A stretch of 64,000 nt of DNA from Streptomyces sp. TSRI0281 (GTDB taxonomy: Bacteria; Actinomycetota; Actinomycetes; Streptomycetales; Streptomycetaceae), in contig NZ_LWLE01000001.1 of the NCBI RefSeq assembly GCF_001905125.1, positions 335,350 to 399,349 of the forward strand. Direction: 5' to 3'. Numbering within the stretch: position 1 is the first letter of the stretch; each line of letters opens with the position of its first letter. A program made the translations under genes and the position numbers. The notes under the pieces were generated by a model that worked only from the letters and a program-made list of their open reading frames with translations, searched no databases and was not told where the DNA came from. Shown here piece after piece: positions 8,113 through 18,779 of the stretch.

Positions 8113-8379
8113 ATGACGCAGATGCCTATAGAGTCCATCCGCGACGTCCGCGCGCACTTGGCCGAGGTCGTCGAACGCGCCGATCGCGACGACACTCCCA
8201 CAGTCATCACGCGACGAGGCAAAGAAGTCGCCGCCGTCGTATCGATCGAGGTGCTCCGCAAGTACCAGGAATGGGAAGAGCGCGAGATCAACCGCCTCAT
8301 CGACGAGCGCCTGGCGACCCGGCCGGTCGGCATTCCGATCGAGGACGTCATGAAGGAGACGCTGGCGCGAAGTGAGTGA
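8113..8379 (+). CDS. Phd/YefM-family antitoxin (second TA module)
   Basis: 88 residues from ATG 8113. N-terminal Phd/YefM pattern: IESIRDVRAHLAEVVERA, then VITRRGKEVAAVVSIEVL. The acidic C-terminal helix (YQEWEEREINRLIDER) would bind the toxin. An ATG at 8077 in frame is rejected because it lies within the apparent promoter. The end overlaps the toxin start by 8 bp. It is transcribed away from the yefM-yoeB pair, so the two modules are head to head. Confidence 0.85.
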   Translation: MTQMPIESIRDVRAHLAEVVERADRDDTPTVITRRGKEVAAVVSIEVLRKYQEWEEREINRLIDERLATRPVGIPIEDVMKETLARSE

Positions 8380-8635
8380 GTACCGCACCGTCTTCCACCC
8401 GGAAGCCCGAGCCGAACTCCGCAAGGTTCCGCGCGACGCCGCGCTCCGCATCCTGACCAAGCTGACGGAACTGGAAACCAACCCGTTCGGCTTCAACACC
8501 ACCGCGCTCGTTTCCCAGCCCGAGCGCCGCCGCCTCAGAGTCGGCGACTACCGCGTCATCTACACCGTCGACAACGGCGAACTGATCGTGTGGGTCATCC
8601 GCGTCGGACACCGCTCCACGATCTACGACACCTGA
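8372..8635 (+). CDS. RelE/ParE-superfamily toxin
   Basis: 87 residues from a GTG that overlaps the antitoxin gene. Pattern: YRTVFHPEARAELRKVP, ILTKLTELETNPF, RRRLRVGDYRVIYTVD, VIRVGHRSTIYD, which fits the RelE branch with basic residues Arg/Lys in the central strand and an HR near the end. Probable ribosome-dependent mRNA endonuclease; a ParE-like gyrase poison cannot be excluded from sequence. The neighbouring antitoxin supports a functional module. Confidence 0.85.
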   Translation: MSEYRTVFHPEARAELRKVPRDAALRILTKLTELETNPFGFNTTALVSQPERRRLRVGDYRVIYTVDNGELIVWVIRVGHRSTIYDT

Positions 8636-8688
8636 ATCATCCTGACGGGCAATCAGAATATCCAGCACCCATCCAGCACGGGAAAACG

Positions 8689-8720
8689 AAGGGGTCCGCC
8701 TCCGAGGAGGCGGACCCCTT
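8689..8720. terminator. Strong hairpin terminator between relE and ychF
   Basis: aaggggtccgcctcc pairs with ggaggcggacccctt around a minimal loop, followed by ttt. It lies between convergent genes and can serve both. Confidence 0.8.
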
Positions 8721-8767
8721 TCGACCTGCACGCTTGACGAATTACCTAACGTAAAGCATTGACACGA

Positions 8768-9856
<1,089 letters not shown>

Positions 9857-10151
9857 TTTGGCGACTTCCTGGAGTGAGGAGGTGAGGAGGGGTCGTGCTG
9901 TTCGGGCCGGGCCTCGGAGCGGACCGATTCTCCAGTTTACGGGCGGCGGCGGGCGGCCCGTCACGGGTCCGTCGCGGCCCTGCCCCGGCTCGGTCGTGGG
10001 TACGTCGTGGGTACGTTCCCGGGTCCTCCCGGGTCGGCGGCCGGGACGGGTCGAACAGGGCGGAATTCAGCCGTGTGACATCGAACTCAACCCCAAGGTC
10101 GGCCAAAGCGCGTGTCCAACGCCTGCTTCTTCCCGCCTTCCGCCCTACGTT

Positions 10152-10799
10152 GTGCACGTGGAGCAGCACAGGACACGTACCCCGCAGCGCAGGCAGCCCC
10201 AGCAGGCTCCGCCGGCCCCGTCCCCGCAGGGCGCCCCCGGCGAGAGTGCCGCCGTCCACCGGGTGGTGGGTGCGCCCGGAGTCCGGGCGCGCACCCTGCC
10301 GCCCGTGGTGCTCGCCCTGCGCAGGTTCCCCAATCCCCGGCTGACGGGCATCGGGGCGGGTCTCTTCGCCGCCCTCACCATGTTCGTGCTGGCCTGCGTC
10401 GACCGGCTGCTCCTGGACAGCTCGGAAGTCGTGTACGGGCTGCTGTTCCTGCCGGTCAGCGCCCTGACCGCGCTCTGGGTGCGGCCCGCGGACCTCGTCA
10501 CCGCGCCGATCAGCGTGCCGATCGCCTTCGCCGTCGGCGTCATCCCCATCTCCGGGGGCAGCGGCGGTCTGGGCGGGCAGACGATGGCCGTCATCACCGC
10601 GCTCGCCGTCCATGCGGGCTGGCTGTACGGCGGCACCCTCATCGCCGGGAGCATCGCGAGCGTCCGCAAGGTCCGGCACATGCGGGCGCGACGGCTTCAT
10701 CCGGCGCAGGCCGCCCCGTCGGCCCCGAACGCGCAGGCCGTGGCCGCCCGTGGCGCGAAGGCCGCCGCGGGCGGAGCGCGCCGCCCCCGGCGCCCGTAG
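10152..10799 (+). CDS. DUF6542 membrane protein
   Basis: 215 residues from GTG 10152 (GTG 10158 is equally possible; neither has a clear Shine-Dalgarno). A Pro/Gln-rich N-terminus (~1-45) precedes about four hydrophobic segments: [51 protein letters not shown] and [22 protein letters not shown] basic Ala-rich tail follows. This fits the actinobacterial DUF6542 family, whose function is unknown. It is transcribed away from ychF, from the 295-bp region 9857-10151, where I see no clear motif. Confidence 0.7.
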   Translation: MHVEQHRTRTPQRRQPQQAPPAPSPQGAPGESAAVHRVVGAPGVRARTLPPVVLALRRFPNPRLTGIGAGLFAALTMFVLACVDRLLLDSSEVVYGLLFLPVSALTALWVRPADLVTAPISVPIAFAVGVIPISGGSGGLGGQTMAVITALAVHAGWLYGGTLIAGSIASVRKVRHMRARRLHPAQAAPSAPNAQAVAARGAKAAAGGARRPRRP

Positions 10800-10821
10800 G
10801 TCCGGAGCCTCGGCGGGCCGG

Positions 10822-11559
10822 CTACCTGCCCGCCGCCGCCATCGCCGCGCCCACGATCCCCGCGTTGTTCTGCAGCTCCGCCGGGACCATCTCGGCCCGT
10901 ACGTGTTCGATCAGCGGCAGGAACTTGTCCGCCTTACGGCTGACCCCGCCGCCGATGATGAACAGCTCGGGCGAGAACAGCATCTCCACATGGGCCAGGT
11001 ACTTCTGCACCCGGTGCGCCCAGTGGTGCCAGCTGAGGTCCTCGTCCTCCTTGGCCTTCGTGGAGGCGTGCTTCTCCGCGTCGTGGCCGTGCAGCTCCAG
11101 GTGGCCGAGTTCGGTGTTGGGAACGAGCCGGCCGTCCGTGAAGACCGCGCTGCCGATGCCCGTACCGAAGGTGAGCATGATGACCGTGCCCTTGCGGCCC
11201 CGGCCCGCGCCGAACGACATCTCGGCGATGCCCGCCGCGTCGGCGTCGTTGAGGATCGTGACGGGCTGCCCGATCCGCTCGCCGAGCAGCGTGCCCGCGT
11301 CCGTGTCGATCCAGCCCTTGTCGACATTGGCCGCAGTGCGGGTGATGCCGTCGGTGACGACGCCCGGGAAGGTGATGCCGACCGGTCCCGACCAGTCGAA
11401 GTGGCCGACGACCTCGGCCACGCAGTCGGCCACGCCCTTGGGCGTGGCCGGGTGCGGTGTCAGTACTTTGTGGCGCTCCTGCGCCAGTTCTCCGCGGTCC
11501 AGGTCCACGGGAGCGCCCTTGATCCCGGATCCGCCGATGTCCACGCCGAAGATCTGCAT
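10822..11559 (-). CDS. ppgK: Polyphosphate glucokinase
   Basis: 245 residues. ROK-type sugar kinase signatures: [12 protein letters not shown] at the N-terminus, [24 protein letters not shown], a [10 protein letters not shown] motif and a final [12 protein letters not shown]. PpgK phosphorylates glucose with polyphosphate or ATP and is the main glucokinase type in many actinobacteria. The ATG is internal to a much longer open frame whose upstream part is antisense to ispH. It sits 38 bp downstream of ispH in the same direction. Confidence 0.93.
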   Translation of the reverse strand: MQIFGVDIGGSGIKGAPVDLDRGELAQERHKVLTPHPATPKGVADCVAEVVGHFDWSGPVGITFPGVVTDGITRTAANVDKGWIDTDAGTLLGERIGQPVTILNDADAAGIAEMSFGAGRGRKGTVIMLTFGTGIGSAVFTDGRLVPNTELGHLELHGHDAEKHASTKAKEDEDLSWHHWAHRVQKYLAHVEMLFSPELFIIGGGVSRKADKFLPLIEHVRAEMVPAELQNNAGIVGAAMAAAGR

Positions 11560-11597
11560 GGCAACCACCGTACGGGCAGCTCGGGCGCCTCGCCCGG

Positions 11598-12578
11598 CTA
11601 CTCGGCGGAAAGGGCGGCCGCCTCGGCCCGCAGATCGCGGCGGAGCTCCTTGGGCAGCGAGAACGTGATCGACTCGTCCGCCGTCTTCACCGTCTCGACG
11701 TCGCCGTAACCCCGCTCGCCGAGCCATTCCAGTACCCCGTCGACCAGCACGTCGGGGACCGAGGCGCCCGAGGTGAGGCCGACCGTGGTGACGCCCTCCA
11801 GCCAGGCCTCGTCGATCTCGTCGGCGAAGTCCACCAGATGCGCGGCGGGGACGCCCGCGTCGAGGGCGACCTCCACCATGCGGATCGAGTTCGAGGAGTT
11901 CTTGGAGCCGACGACGATGACCAGCTCGGCGTCCTCGGCCAGCTTCTTCACCGCGATCTGGCGGTTCTGCGTGGCGTAGCAGATGTCGTCGCTGGGCGGC
12001 GAGAGGAGGTTGGGGAACTTCTCCTTGATGGCACTGACCGTCTCCATCGTCTCGTCGACCGAGAGAGTGGTCTGCGAGAGCCAGACGACCTTCGACTCGT
12101 CGCGGACCTGCACGTTCGCCACGTCTTCGGGGCCGTCGACCAGCGTGATGTGGTCCGGCGCCTCGCCGCTCGTGCCGATGACTTCCTCGTGGCCCTCGTG
12201 GCCGATCAGGAGGATGTCGTAGTCCTCCTTGGCATACCGGACGGCTTCCTTGTGGACCTTGGTGACCAGGGGGCACGTGGCGTCGATCGTGGCGAGCCTG
12301 CGCTCGGCGGCCTCGGCGTGGACGGTCGGCGCGACGCCGTGCGCGGAGAACATCACGATGGAGCCCTCGGGGACCTCCGCGGTGACGTCGACGAAGATCG
12401 CACCCTTCTTCTCCAGGGTCTGCACGACGTACTTGTTGTGCACGATCTCGTGGCGCACGTAGATCGGGGCCCCGTACTGCTCCAGAGCCTTCTCGACGGC
12501 GATCACGGCACGGTCCACGCCCGCGCAGTAGCCACGGGGAGCGGCGAGCAGGACACGGCGGGCAGGAGTTGCAGTCAT
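11598..12578 (-). CDS. ispH: 4-hydroxy-3-methylbut-2-enyl diphosphate reductase
   Basis: 326 residues. IspH performs the last step of the MEP pathway, giving IPP and DMAPP from HMBPP with a [4Fe-4S] cluster. The three cluster cysteines are visible (GYCAGVDRA at Cys18, [20 protein letters not shown]), with the KNSSNSIRM substrate-binding motif. ATG 12578 (MTATPARR) is preferred to ATG 12587 because gatggga precedes it at a suitable distance. The C-terminal extension [19 protein letters not shown] is usual in actinobacteria. It probably forms an operon with ppgK. Confidence 0.95.
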   Translation of the reverse strand: MTATPARRVLLAAPRGYCAGVDRAVIAVEKALEQYGAPIYVRHEIVHNKYVVQTLEKKGAIFVDVTAEVPEGSIVMFSAHGVAPTVHAEAAERRLATIDATCPLVTKVHKEAVRYAKEDYDILLIGHEGHEEVIGTSGEAPDHITLVDGPEDVANVQVRDESKVVWLSQTTLSVDETMETVSAIKEKFPNLLSPPSDDICYATQNRQIAVKKLAEDAELVIVVGSKNSSNSIRMVEVALDAGVPAAHLVDFADEIDEAWLEGVTTVGLTSGASVPDVLVDGVLEWLGERGYGDVETVKTADESITFSLPKELRRDLRAEAAALSAE

Positions 12579-12674
12579 GCGTCCCATCGTAAGGCCGTAC
12601 CGAACAGGCGCCGGTACGGCTTGGTCGGGAGACTGTTGGCGACGTGGATGTGCACGGTCGGCGATGGAGGTCGG

Positions 12675-14075
12675 ATGTCGGGGAGCAGCAGCACGGATCG
12701 GCCCACCTTGCGGCGCACGCTCGGCTTCCGGGACCTGGTGGTCTACGGCCTGCTGTTCATCGCCCCCATGGCCCCGGTCGGCGTGTTCGGGACACTCGAC
12801 GCGAAGTCGGACGGCGCGGTCGCCCTGGTCTATGTGGTGGCGACCGTCGTCATGGCGTTCACTGCCTACAGCTACGCCCAGATGGTGCGGGTCGCTCCAC
12901 TGGCGGGTTCGGTCTTCGCGTATGCCCGCAAGGGGCTCGGGGAAGGGCCCGGGTTCATCGCCGGGTGGATGGCGATGCTCGACTATCTGCTGATTCCGGC
13001 GGTCGCCTACCTCTTCTCCGGGATCGCGATGAACGCGCTGGTCCCGGAGGTGTCGCGGTGGGTGTGGACGACGATCGCGGTCGTGGTGACCACGCTCCTC
13101 AACCTGTGGGGCGTTCGGGCCGCCGCCCGGGTCGGCTTCGCCGTGCTGGCCATGGAGATCGTGGTGCTGCTGGTGTTCCTGGTGTCGGCGGTGGTGGTGC
13201 TCGCCCGCGACGGCGCGCAGCGCGGCTGGCTGTCGCCGTTCACCGGCGATTCCGGGTTCTCGATGACGGCGGTGATGGGGGCCGTGTCCGTGGCCGTGCT
13301 CTCCTATCTGGGCTTCGACGCCATCGCCTCGTTCGCCGAGGAGGTGACCGGCGGCTCGGCGAAGGTGGCGCGTGCGCTGTTGTTCTGCCTGGTCCTCGCG
13401 GGCGTGCTGTTCATCGCGCAGTCCTATCTGGCCGCGCTGCTGGAGCCGGTCAGCTCGGCGGAGCTGGCGGCCGATCCGGCGAAGCAGGGGTCCGCGTTCT
13501 ACGACGCGGTGGATGCCTCCGTCGGGAGCTGGCTGCACGATCTGGTGGCGGTCAGCAAGGCGATCGGCGCCGCGTTCGCCGCGCTGGCGGGGCAGGCGGC
13601 CGCGGGGCGGCTGGTGTTCGCGATGGCGCGGGAGCGGCGGCTGCCGCCGTTCCTGTCGAGGGTCGACGCGAAGTCCGGGGTGCCGCGGGTCGCGATCCTG
13701 GGTGCGGCGATCGTGACGCTGGTGGCCGCGGTGTGGGCGGCCCGGCGCGACGACGGCCTGGACCATCTGGTGTCGGTCGTGGACGTGGGCGCGCTGACGG
13801 CGTTCGTGCTGCTGCACGCGTCGGTGGTCGGCTGGTTCGCCGTACGCCGGATGGAGGGCGAACCCAGCTGGTGGCGCCATGTCCTGATCCCGGTGGTGGG
13901 TGCGGCGGTGCTGATCGCGGTGATCGTGGAGGCGACGACGAGCGCGCAGGTGGTCGGGCTGTGCTGGCTGGCGGTGGGGCTCGTGGTGCTCGCGGTGCAG
14001 TGGGGGCGGCGGCGTCCGGGGGCCGGTGGGGCGGATCCGATGGAGAGGGAGTCGGGCGGCCCGGGAGCCGGGTGA
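12675..14075 (+). CDS. APC-superfamily amino acid permease
   Basis: 466 residues from ATG 12675, with ggagg 5 bp upstream. Twelve or so hydrophobic segments; the first contains the APC hallmark [15 protein letters not shown], and [14 protein letters not shown] is the conserved segment of TM6. A Gly-rich tail ends the protein. Substrate is probably an amino acid or amine, but is not predictable. It is divergent from ispH with only 96 bp between them. The 184-bp stretch downstream (14076-14259) is G-rich with short gtgag repeats and no gene. Confidence 0.85.
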   Translation: MSGSSSTDRPTLRRTLGFRDLVVYGLLFIAPMAPVGVFGTLDAKSDGAVALVYVVATVVMAFTAYSYAQMVRVAPLAGSVFAYARKGLGEGPGFIAGWMAMLDYLLIPAVAYLFSGIAMNALVPEVSRWVWTTIAVVVTTLLNLWGVRAAARVGFAVLAMEIVVLLVFLVSAVVVLARDGAQRGWLSPFTGDSGFSMTAVMGAVSVAVLSYLGFDAIASFAEEVTGGSAKVARALLFCLVLAGVLFIAQSYLAALLEPVSSAELAADPAKQGSAFYDAVDASVGSWLHDLVAVSKAIGAAFAALAGQAAAGRLVFAMARERRLPPFLSRVDAKSGVPRVAILGAAIVTLVAAVWAARRDDGLDHLVSVVDVGALTAFVLLHASVVGWFAVRRMEGEPSWWRHVLIPVVGAAVLIAVIVEATTSAQVVGLCWLAVGLVVLAVQWGRRRPGAGGADPMERESGGPGAG

Positions 14076-14259
14076 GCGGGGTGAGTGGGGTGAGGTGAGT
14101 GGGCGCCGCCGGTCGAGCGGGGAGGCGTGGGGGTGGCCCCGCGGAGGGGGCGGAGCGCCTTGCGGCGGGGCACGGCACGGGTGACCGAGTCCGGGAACCG
14201 GGGGCTTCCCGTCGTGCTGCCCGCCCCTCCTGTCGGCGCCTGCCGATACGCTCGTCCGC

Positions 14260-15471
14260 ATGGCTCTCAACACATCCGCGGAAGCGCCGCTGCCCGTCGG
14301 TGAGGTGTCACGGCTCATCGGGGGGTGGATCGACCGGCTCGGGGCGATCTGGGTCGAGGGGCAGATCACCCAGCTGTCGCGGCGGCCCGGTGCCGGAGTC
14401 GTCTTTCTGACCCTGCGCGATCCGTCCCACGACATCTCCGTGAGCGTCACCTGCTACCGGCAGGTCTTCGACCGCATCGCGGATGTCGTGACGGAGGGTG
14501 CGCGGGTCGTCGTCCTCGCCAAGCCCGAGTGGTACGCGCCCCGGGGGCAGCTGTCCCTGCGGGCGACGGAGATACGGCCGGTGGGCATCGGGGAGCTGCT
14601 GGTCCGGCTGGAGCAGTTGAAGAAGTCGCTCGCCTCGGAGGGGCTCTTCGCGCTGGACCGCAAGAAGCCGTTGCCGTTCCTGCCGCAGCTGATCGGGCTG
14701 GTCTGCGGGCGGGCCTCGGCGGCCGAGCGCGATGTCCTGGAGAACGCCCGGCGCCGCTGGCCCGCGGTGCGGTTCGAGGTGCGCAACACCGCGGTGCAGG
14801 GCGTGCACGCGGTGAATCAGGTGGTCAAGGCCGTCGAGGAGCTCGATGCCCTGGACGAGGTCGATGTGATCGTGGTCGCCCGGGGCGGCGGCAGTGTGGA
14901 GGACCTGCTGCCGTTCTCCGACGAGCAGTTGATCCGGGCGGTGGCCGCGTGCCGTACGCCGGTGGTCTCCGCGATCGGGCACGAGCCGGACTCCCCGCTG
15001 CTCGACCTGGTGGCGGACCTGCGGGCGTCGACGCCGACGGACGCGGCGAAGAAGGTCGTACCGGACGTGGGCGAGGAGCTGGACCGGGTGCAGCAGTTGC
15101 GGGACCGGGCGCTGCGCACCGTACGGGGCATGCTCGACCGGGAGGAGCGGGGGCTGGCGCACGCGCTGGGCCGCCCGTCGATGGAGCACCCCCAGCGGCT
15201 GGTGGACGAGCGGGCCGCCGAGGTGGACGCGCTGGCCGGGCGGAGCCGCCGGGTGCTCGGGCATCTGCTGGACCGGGCCGATTCGGAGCTCGCGCACACC
15301 CGGGCCCGGGTGGTCTCGCTGTCACCCGCCGCCACGCTGGAGCGGGGTTACGCGGTGCTCCAGCGGCCCGACGGCCATGTGGTGCGCTCCCCCGCCGACG
15401 CCGGTGCGCCCGGCGAGCCGCTGCGGGCGCGGGTGTCGGAGGGCGAGTTCACCGTACGGGTGGAGGGGTGA
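14260..15471 (+). CDS. xseA: Exodeoxyribonuclease VII large subunit
   Basis: 403 residues. N-terminal OB-fold ([36 protein letters not shown]), catalytic domain with [33 protein letters not shown] and [32 protein letters not shown] sequence, then coiled coil and a C-terminal [18 protein letters not shown] segment. With XseB it degrades single-stranded DNA from both ends. The small subunit follows after 168 bp, a longer gap than in many bacteria, filled with tandem repeats. Confidence 0.95.
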   Translation: MALNTSAEAPLPVGEVSRLIGGWIDRLGAIWVEGQITQLSRRPGAGVVFLTLRDPSHDISVSVTCYRQVFDRIADVVTEGARVVVLAKPEWYAPRGQLSLRATEIRPVGIGELLVRLEQLKKSLASEGLFALDRKKPLPFLPQLIGLVCGRASAAERDVLENARRRWPAVRFEVRNTAVQGVHAVNQVVKAVEELDALDEVDVIVVARGGGSVEDLLPFSDEQLIRAVAACRTPVVSAIGHEPDSPLLDLVADLRASTPTDAAKKVVPDVGEELDRVQQLRDRALRTVRGMLDREERGLAHALGRPSMEHPQRLVDERAAEVDALAGRSRRVLGHLLDRADSELAHTRARVVSLSPAATLERGYAVLQRPDGHVVRSPADAGAPGEPLRARVSEGEFTVRVEG

Positions 15472-15479
15472 CCGGTACG

Positions 15480-15600
15480 GGACCTGCGACGCCCGGCCGG
15501 GCACGTACGGGTCATGCGGGTCCCGGCCCCGCGGGTACGGGTCACGCGGATCCCGGCCCCGCGGGTACAGGTTCCGCGGGTACGGGTTCCGTGGGGTCCG
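15480..15600. repeat. Tandem repeats in the xseA-xseB spacer
   Basis: Imperfect iterations of a ~30-bp unit (gtacgggtcaygcgg, then atcccggccccgcgg), shrinking to gtacgggttccg units. No gene is apparent. The repeated cccggccccgcggg words could form stems in RNA. Confidence 0.65.
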
Positions 15601-15639
15601 CTCACGGTGTTTTCTCAGCTCACGAATAGGGTGGATCAC

Positions 15640-15894
15640 ATGACGGACGACGGGACGGCGACGGCTGCCGCGACAGGCACGCTCGGGTACGAGCAGGCGC
15701 GGGACGAGCTGATCGAGGTCGTGCGCCGCCTGGAGGCGGGCGGCACGACGCTGGAGGAGTCGTTGGCCCTGTGGGAGCGGGGCGAGGAGCTGGCGAAGGT
15801 GTGCCGGCACTGGCTGGAGGGTGCCCGCGCCCGGCTGGACGCGGCCCTGGCCCGCCCGGAGGAGCCCGCGCGGGACCCGGGCGCCGACGACTGA
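15640..15894 (+). CDS. xseB: Exodeoxyribonuclease VII small subunit
   Basis: 84 residues from ATG 15640, with agggtgg just upstream. Family core: YEQARDELIEVVRRLEAGGTTLEESLALWERGEELAKVCRHWL in pieces; two helices that form the hairpin bound along the XseA coiled coil. C-terminus is Pro/Glu-rich. It lies downstream of xseA in the same direction. Confidence 0.93.
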   Translation: MTDDGTATAAATGTLGYEQARDELIEVVRRLEAGGTTLEESLALWERGEELAKVCRHWLEGARARLDAALARPEEPARDPGADD

Positions 15895-16012
15895 GGCGTC
15901 CACCGGGTGCCGTACGCGGACGACAGGGCCCATCGGCCGGCCGCTCGGCTCCTGTGCCGCGGGGGCTCCGCTGGGTGGCCCTGCTGTGGGGTGGCTCACT
16001 CCCGCCCCGTTT

Positions 16013-16045
16013 TAGTTGAAAGTTAACCTACCTCTCCGTTACGGT
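16013..16045 (+). promoter_or_regulatory. Putative promoter with overlapping imperfect palindrome
   Basis: A -35-like ttgaaa (16016-16021) and a -10-like tacggt (16040-16045), 18 bp apart, precede the reductase gene. The -35 lies in an imperfect dyad (tagttgaaagttaaccta, 16013-16030) of the kind bound by MarR/HxlR regulators; that link is only suggestive. Confidence 0.4.
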
Positions 16046-16093
16046 GATCTCATCGCTTGATCCCCCCTGTTCGTCCGGAAGGTAATTCGCAAG

Positions 16094-16684
16094 ATGTCCC
16101 TCGCTCTTGACCCCGCCGCCCAGGACCTCCTCTTCCGTGAGGCCCGCACCGCCAACACGTTCACCGACGAGCCGGTGACCGATGAGCAGGTCCAGGCGAT
16201 CTACGACCTGGTCAAGTACGGCCCCACGGCCTTCAACCAGTCGCCGCTGCGCGTCGTCCTGGTCCGCTCCGCCGAGGGTCGCGAGCGCCTCGTCCAGCAC
16301 ATGGCCGAGGGCAACCGGCCGAAGACCGCCACCGCCCCGCTCGTCGCGATCCTCGTCGCCGACAACGAGTTCCACGAGGAGCTGCCGGCCCTGCTGCCGC
16401 ACTTCCCGCAGGCCAAGGACGCGTTCTTCTCCGAGCGCCCGGTCCGCGAGTCGGCCGCCCTCCTCAACGCCGCGCTGCAGTCCGCGTACTTCATCATCGG
16501 TGTCCGCGCCGCCGGTCTGGCCGCCGGCCCGATGACCGGTTACGACGCCGCGGGCATCCAGAAGGAGTTCCTGGACGACGACCACATCCCGCTGATGGTC
16601 GTCAACATCGGCAAGCCGGGCGAGGACGCCTGGTTCCCGCGTTCGCCGCGCCTGTCGTACGACGAGGTCGTCACGACCGTCTGA
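16094..16684 (+). CDS. Malonic semialdehyde reductase/nitroreductase-fold protein (RutE-like)
   Basis: 196 residues. FMN-dependent nitroreductase fold with the RutE/HadB-like pattern: FREARTANTFTDEPVTDEQV, YDLVKYGPTAFNQSPLRVV, ALLNAALQSAYFIIGVRAAGLAAGPMTGYD in pieces. RutE-type enzymes reduce malonic semialdehyde to 3-hydroxypropionate in pyrimidine catabolism; no other rut genes are near, so the physiological substrate may differ. ggaagg lies upstream of the ATG. Confidence 0.8.
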   Translation: MSLALDPAAQDLLFREARTANTFTDEPVTDEQVQAIYDLVKYGPTAFNQSPLRVVLVRSAEGRERLVQHMAEGNRPKTATAPLVAILVADNEFHEELPALLPHFPQAKDAFFSERPVRESAALLNAALQSAYFIIGVRAAGLAAGPMTGYDAAGIQKEFLDDDHIPLMVVNIGKPGEDAWFPRSPRLSYDEVVTTV

Positions 16685-16818
16685 TTCCGCGACTTCCGCA
16701 ACTTCCGCGACTTCCGCGCATACGGCGATCGCCCGTGGAAAGCCGCTTGTACATGCGCCCGGCCAGGGTTTCCCGGCCGGGCGCTGCGCGTGTGCGGCCG
16801 GGCGCTGCGCGTGTGCCG

Positions 16819-16970
16819 TCAGCCGGTCGCGGCCGTCTCGCGGGGGATGCTGTCGGCGTACAGACCGAAGAGGCGCGGGCTCCCCGCAGCCCCGCCACGC
16901 CGACGACCTCGCCGCCGACGAGCGCCACGACGGCCCGGTCGTTGCGCAGGTGCGCGGCGATGGACCGCCT
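16819..16970 (-). pseudogene. Possible frameshifted remnant of a small protein, GNAT-like in part
   Basis: Within the 319-bp gap 16685-17003, the minus strand reads HLRNDRAVVALVGGEVVGVAGL, like the central strands of a GNAT acetyltransferase. After one frameshift it continues RLFGLYADSIPRETAATG and a stop at 16819. No start codon or full domain is present. The rest of the gap holds repeats of gacttccgc and of ccgggcgctgcgcgtg. The call is tentative. Confidence 0.25.
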
Positions 16971-17003
16971 GCCCGGCCGTGGACCGGGCCGGGGGGCGTC
17001 AGG

Positions 17004-17579
17004 TCAGGGGGTGGTCTTCAGGGCGGCGGCCATCTCCACGAGCCGTCCCTTGGGTGCCGAGCCCGTGACCACCGTGGTCGAGCCCTTCTCCCGCAGGACG
17101 AGGGCGTCGTACTTCGGCCCTTCCCAGTGCTCCCACGCGCGGCCCCCGACACCCTCGGTGCGCCCGGTGTTCCTGGCGTCCTGGCTGACCTCGGGGACGT
17201 ACTTCTTGGCCGGGGTCGTGGACTGCTCGACCGCGACGTACCTGCCGTCCGGGTCGAGGAAGCCGAGGTGCCAGCTGTCCCCCGCCTTGCGCTCGTACGA
17301 GACGGAGGTCGACTTCCAGTCCTTCGCCAGGCCGTCCGGCGCGGCCACCGGATACGGCGCCGCCCGCCTCGCCGTGGCGAGTTCCACCCTGAAGTCGACG
17401 GCCTTGATCGGATCGGCCTTGTCGTCGTGCGGGATGAACACGTAGATGCCGCCCGCGACGGCGGTGATCACCATCATCGACAGGAACATGTCCCGGACCG
17501 TCTGCTTGCCTCGCTTGCTCGCCACGGGGTCAATGGTGGCATGGGGCTCTTCACGACCGGCCACGGGGAGGCTGCTCAT
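17004..17579 (-). CDS. DUF4245 single-pass membrane protein
   Basis: 191 residues. A short cytoplasmic N-terminus (ASKRGKQTVRDMFLS), one membrane segment (~32-50, SMMVITAVAGGIYVFIP) and an extracytoplasmic domain containing VEQSTTPAKKYV. This is the actinobacterial DUF4245 family, commonly found divergently next to the class II fructose bisphosphatase gene as here. Function unknown. The 90-bp intergenic region carries both promoters. Confidence 0.85.
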   Translation of the reverse strand: MSSLPVAGREEPHATIDPVASKRGKQTVRDMFLSMMVITAVAGGIYVFIPHDDKADPIKAVDFRVELATARRAAPYPVAAPDGLAKDWKSTSVSYERKAGDSWHLGFLDPDGRYVAVEQSTTPAKKYVPEVSQDARNTGRTEGVGGRAWEHWEGPKYDALVLREKGSTTVVTGSAPKGRLVEMAAALKTTP

Positions 17580-17669
17580 ACGTGACCCGCCCTGCTCATT
17601 TTATCAACCTACCGATAGAGTCGCAGCACCCTCTTTTCCGGTCGTCGCCGTACAGAAAGGTGCGCTCCG

Positions 17670-18701
17670 ATGTCCGAGCATCATCTGCCGTCCCAGCTAG
17701 AGGTCTCCCCGGAGGCCCCCGACCGCAACCTGGCCCTGGAGCTGGTCCGGGTCACCGAGGCCGCCGCCATGGCAGCCGGGCGCTGGGTCGGCCGCGGCGA
17801 CAAGATCGGCGCCGACGGCGCCGCAGTGAAGGCCATGCGGACCCTCGTCTCCACCGTCTCGATGAACGGCGTCGTCGTCATCGGTGAGGGCGAGAAGGAC
17901 GAAGCGCCCATGCTGTTCAACGGCGAGCGCGTCGGCGACGGCACCGGCCCCGAGGTCGACATCGCCGTCGACCCGATCGACGGCACCACGCTCAACGCCA
18001 AGGGCATGCCGAACGCGATCGCCGTCCTGGCCGCCGCCGACCGCGGCGCCATGTTCGACCCGTCCGCCGTCTTCTACATGGACAAGCTGGTCACGGGCCC
18101 CGAGGCCGCGGACTTCGTGGACATCAACGCACCCGTGTCGGTGAACATCCGGCGTGTCGCGAGGGCGAAGAACTCGATGCCCGAGGACGTCACCGTCGTC
18201 ATCCTCGACCGCCCCCGCCACGAGGGCATCGTCAAGGAGATCCGGGAGACGGGCGCCCGGATCAAGTTCATCTCCGACGGCGATGTCGCGGGCTCGATCA
18301 TGGCGGCCCGCGAGGGCACCGGCGTCGACCTGCTGATGGGCATCGGCGGCACACCCGAGGGCATCATCTCGGCCTGCGCCATAAAGTGCCTCGGCGGTGT
18401 CATCCAGGGCAAGCTGTGGCCCAAGGACGAGGCCGAGCGTCAGCGCGCGCTGGACGCCGGACACGACCTGGACCGGGTGCTGTCGACCGACGACCTGGTC
18501 AGCGGCGACAACGTGTTCTTCGTCGCGACCGGTATCACCGATGGTGAACTGATGCGCGGTGTGCGGTACCGCGCGGAGACGGCGACCACCGAGTCGATCG
18601 TCATGCGTTCGAAGTCGGGCACGATCCGGAAGATCGACTCGACCCACCGGCTGTCGAAGCTGCGCGCCTACAGCGCGATCGACTTCGACCGCGCCAAGTA
18701 G
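17670..18701 (+). CDS. glpX: Class II fructose-1,6-bisphosphatase
   Basis: 343 residues. GlpX family: [48 protein letters not shown] (metal site), [19 protein letters not shown]. It hydrolyses fructose 1,6-bisphosphate in gluconeogenesis and is the main FBPase in actinobacteria. Ribosome binding site aaagg lies upstream of the ATG. It ends just before a strong bidirectional terminator. Confidence 0.95.
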   Translation: MSEHHLPSQLEVSPEAPDRNLALELVRVTEAAAMAAGRWVGRGDKIGADGAAVKAMRTLVSTVSMNGVVVIGEGEKDEAPMLFNGERVGDGTGPEVDIAVDPIDGTTLNAKGMPNAIAVLAAADRGAMFDPSAVFYMDKLVTGPEAADFVDINAPVSVNIRRVARAKNSMPEDVTVVILDRPRHEGIVKEIRETGARIKFISDGDVAGSIMAAREGTGVDLLMGIGGTPEGIISACAIKCLGGVIQGKLWPKDEAERQRALDAGHDLDRVLSTDDLVSGDNVFFVATGITDGELMRGVRYRAETATTESIVMRSKSGTIRKIDSTHRLSKLRAYSAIDFDRAK

Positions 18702-18729
18702 GTCCGCCCGCGCGGAGAACAGCGCGACG

Positions 18730-18779
18730 GGAACATGGGTGAGGGGGCTGCCGGCCGGCAGCCCCCTCACCCATGTTCC
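18730..18779. terminator. Bidirectional terminator between glpX and the WhiB-like gene
   Basis: Perfect 25-bp inverted repeat with no spacer, centred at 18754/18755 (ccggccgg at the centre). It lies exactly between convergent genes: the glpX stop is 28 bp to the left and the right arm abuts the WhiB-like stop codon. Confidence 0.85.

Larger units (their letters stand above)
8007..8679. repeat. Direct repeats flanking the Phd/RelE module
   Basis: A 20-bp sequence at 8007-8026 (two tccagcac words separated by gca) recurs at 8660-8679 with a single mismatch. The two copies bracket the second toxin-antitoxin module (8113-8635) and nothing else. Both are followed by an A-rich tract (gtgaaaag and ggaaaacg). 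Confidence 0.65.
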
